This document shows, one piece after another, positions 5,627 to 5,998 of a DNA stretch of 5,998 nt. The stretch lies in NCBI GenBank assembly GCA_903912795.1, contig CAIWIS010000583.1, forward strand, positions 1 to 5,998, given 5' to 3'. The notes under the pieces were generated by a model. The model did no database searches and was not told the DNA's origin. It saw only the letters and a list, made by a program, of their open reading frames with translations. Source of the DNA: an uncultured Bacteroidales bacterium. Its GTDB lineage: Bacteria > Bacteroidota > Bacteroidia > Bacteroidales > Paludibacteraceae. Every line of letters starts with the position of its first letter. The first letter of the stretch is position 1. A program made the translations under genes and the position numbers.

Positions 5627-5998
5627 TTAGAAAAACAACTCATCGAGCGTATATACCGCCGATTTACCCGATGCGTCAACCCGAAGCATGGCTTTAGCTA
5701 CTTCATCGGCATGTATTGGGCGATATTTACGTAACAAACCCAACTTATTAATAAAGAACATTACCGAAATTGCCATTTTTTCCATATTTCGTTTCTTATT
5801 TCTTTCGCCATAAAGCTGTCCGGGTCGCAGAATATTGATAGTTTGAAAAGCTAATTTTTGCACATCGGCATCCAGTGCTCCTTTCATACTCAAATAAAAA
5901 TTACTGGAATTAGCATTGGCTCCTGCCGACGAAACAAGCACATAACTCTTCACACCATTGCCAGCGGCCACTTTAGCCAGTTGAAATTGGTATGTATA
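5627..5998 (-). CDS. NAD(P)-binding atypical SDR oxidoreductase, N-terminus cut by window edge
   Basis: The frame is open from the right edge to a TAA at 5629-5627, showing the last 123 residues; the GTG at 5971 is an internal Val, because coding sequence with family character (YTYQFQLAK) continues upstream of it. Visible motifs are LVSSAGAN at residues 21-28 and YLSMK at 35-39, the Tyr-x3-Lys catalytic pair of short-chain dehydrogenases, followed by INILRPGQLYGER at 54-66 and PIHADEVAKAML at 94-105. The pattern resembles NAD(P)H-binding proteins of the NmrA/HTATIP2-like atypical SDR group. The Rossmann glycine motif that would bind the cofactor lies outside the window. The substrate is unknown. 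Its 3' end meets the alanine dehydrogenase gene tail to tail with one base between stops. Confidence 0.82.
   Translation of the reverse strand, partial: YTYQFQLAKVAAGNGVKSYVLVSSAGANANSSNFYLSMKGALDADVQKLAFQTINILRPGQLYGERNKKRNMEKMAISVMFFINKLGLLRKYRPIHADEVAKAMLRVDASGKSAVYTLDELFF

Noticed and set aside
5627..5971. Reading the right-edge SDR gene as a complete 114-residue protein from GTG 5971
   Set aside because: Family-like coding sequence continues upstream to the window edge and the Rossmann cofactor motif is missing, so the gene is partial.
1..5998. CRISPR array, insertion sequence, phage or defence system
   Set aside because: No spaced direct repeats, transposase, terminal inverted repeats, integrase or defence-type domains were seen in any reading frame.

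Overview
The window is an ordinary-looking chromosomal segment of an AT-rich member of the Bacteroidota, probably Bacteroidales or a close relative. The assignment rests on three things. Five intergenic sites match the Bacteroidota sigma-factor promoter (a TAnnTTTG -7 box, usually with an upstream TTG). Starts lack Shine-Dalgarno sequences. The RecO and alanine dehydrogenase proteins look like the Bacteroidota branches of their families, and the tRNA has no encoded CCA end.

Layout, left to right. Positions 1-1807 hold a minus-strand operon: a YitT-family membrane protein followed 3 nt later by an asparagine-synthase-like protein that runs off the left edge. Its own promoter lies at 1833-1864. 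Next is a second minus-strand unit read from a strong promoter at 2354-2384: tRNA-Glu(UUC), then rpsT (ribosomal protein S20), ending at a clear hairpin terminator at 1877-1908. The 309-nt gap at 2295-2603 holds the divergent tRNA and recO promoters and one AT-rich inverted repeat. recO is read rightward and overlaps the 3' end of a leftward EamA-family transporter gene by 21 nt. A 181-nt gap at 4242-4422 holds divergent promoters for the transporter and for an alanine-dehydrogenase-type enzyme. That gene ends 1 nt before the convergent 3' end of a nucleotide-sugar-epimerase-like/atypical SDR oxidoreductase that is cut by the right edge.

The genes do not form one pathway: translation (tRNA-Glu, S20), DNA repair (RecO), amino-acid metabolism (alanine dehydrogenase) and two membrane proteins. 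The only tight functional suggestion is the YitT/asparagine-synthase-like pair. I found no mobile element, CRISPR array, phage gene, toxin-antitoxin pair or obvious new system. The observations most worth following are the asparagine-synthase-like protein without a recognisable glutaminase site, the alanine dehydrogenase with Gln in place of the usual catalytic His, the nearly leaderless transporter transcript, and the compact convergent gene ends.
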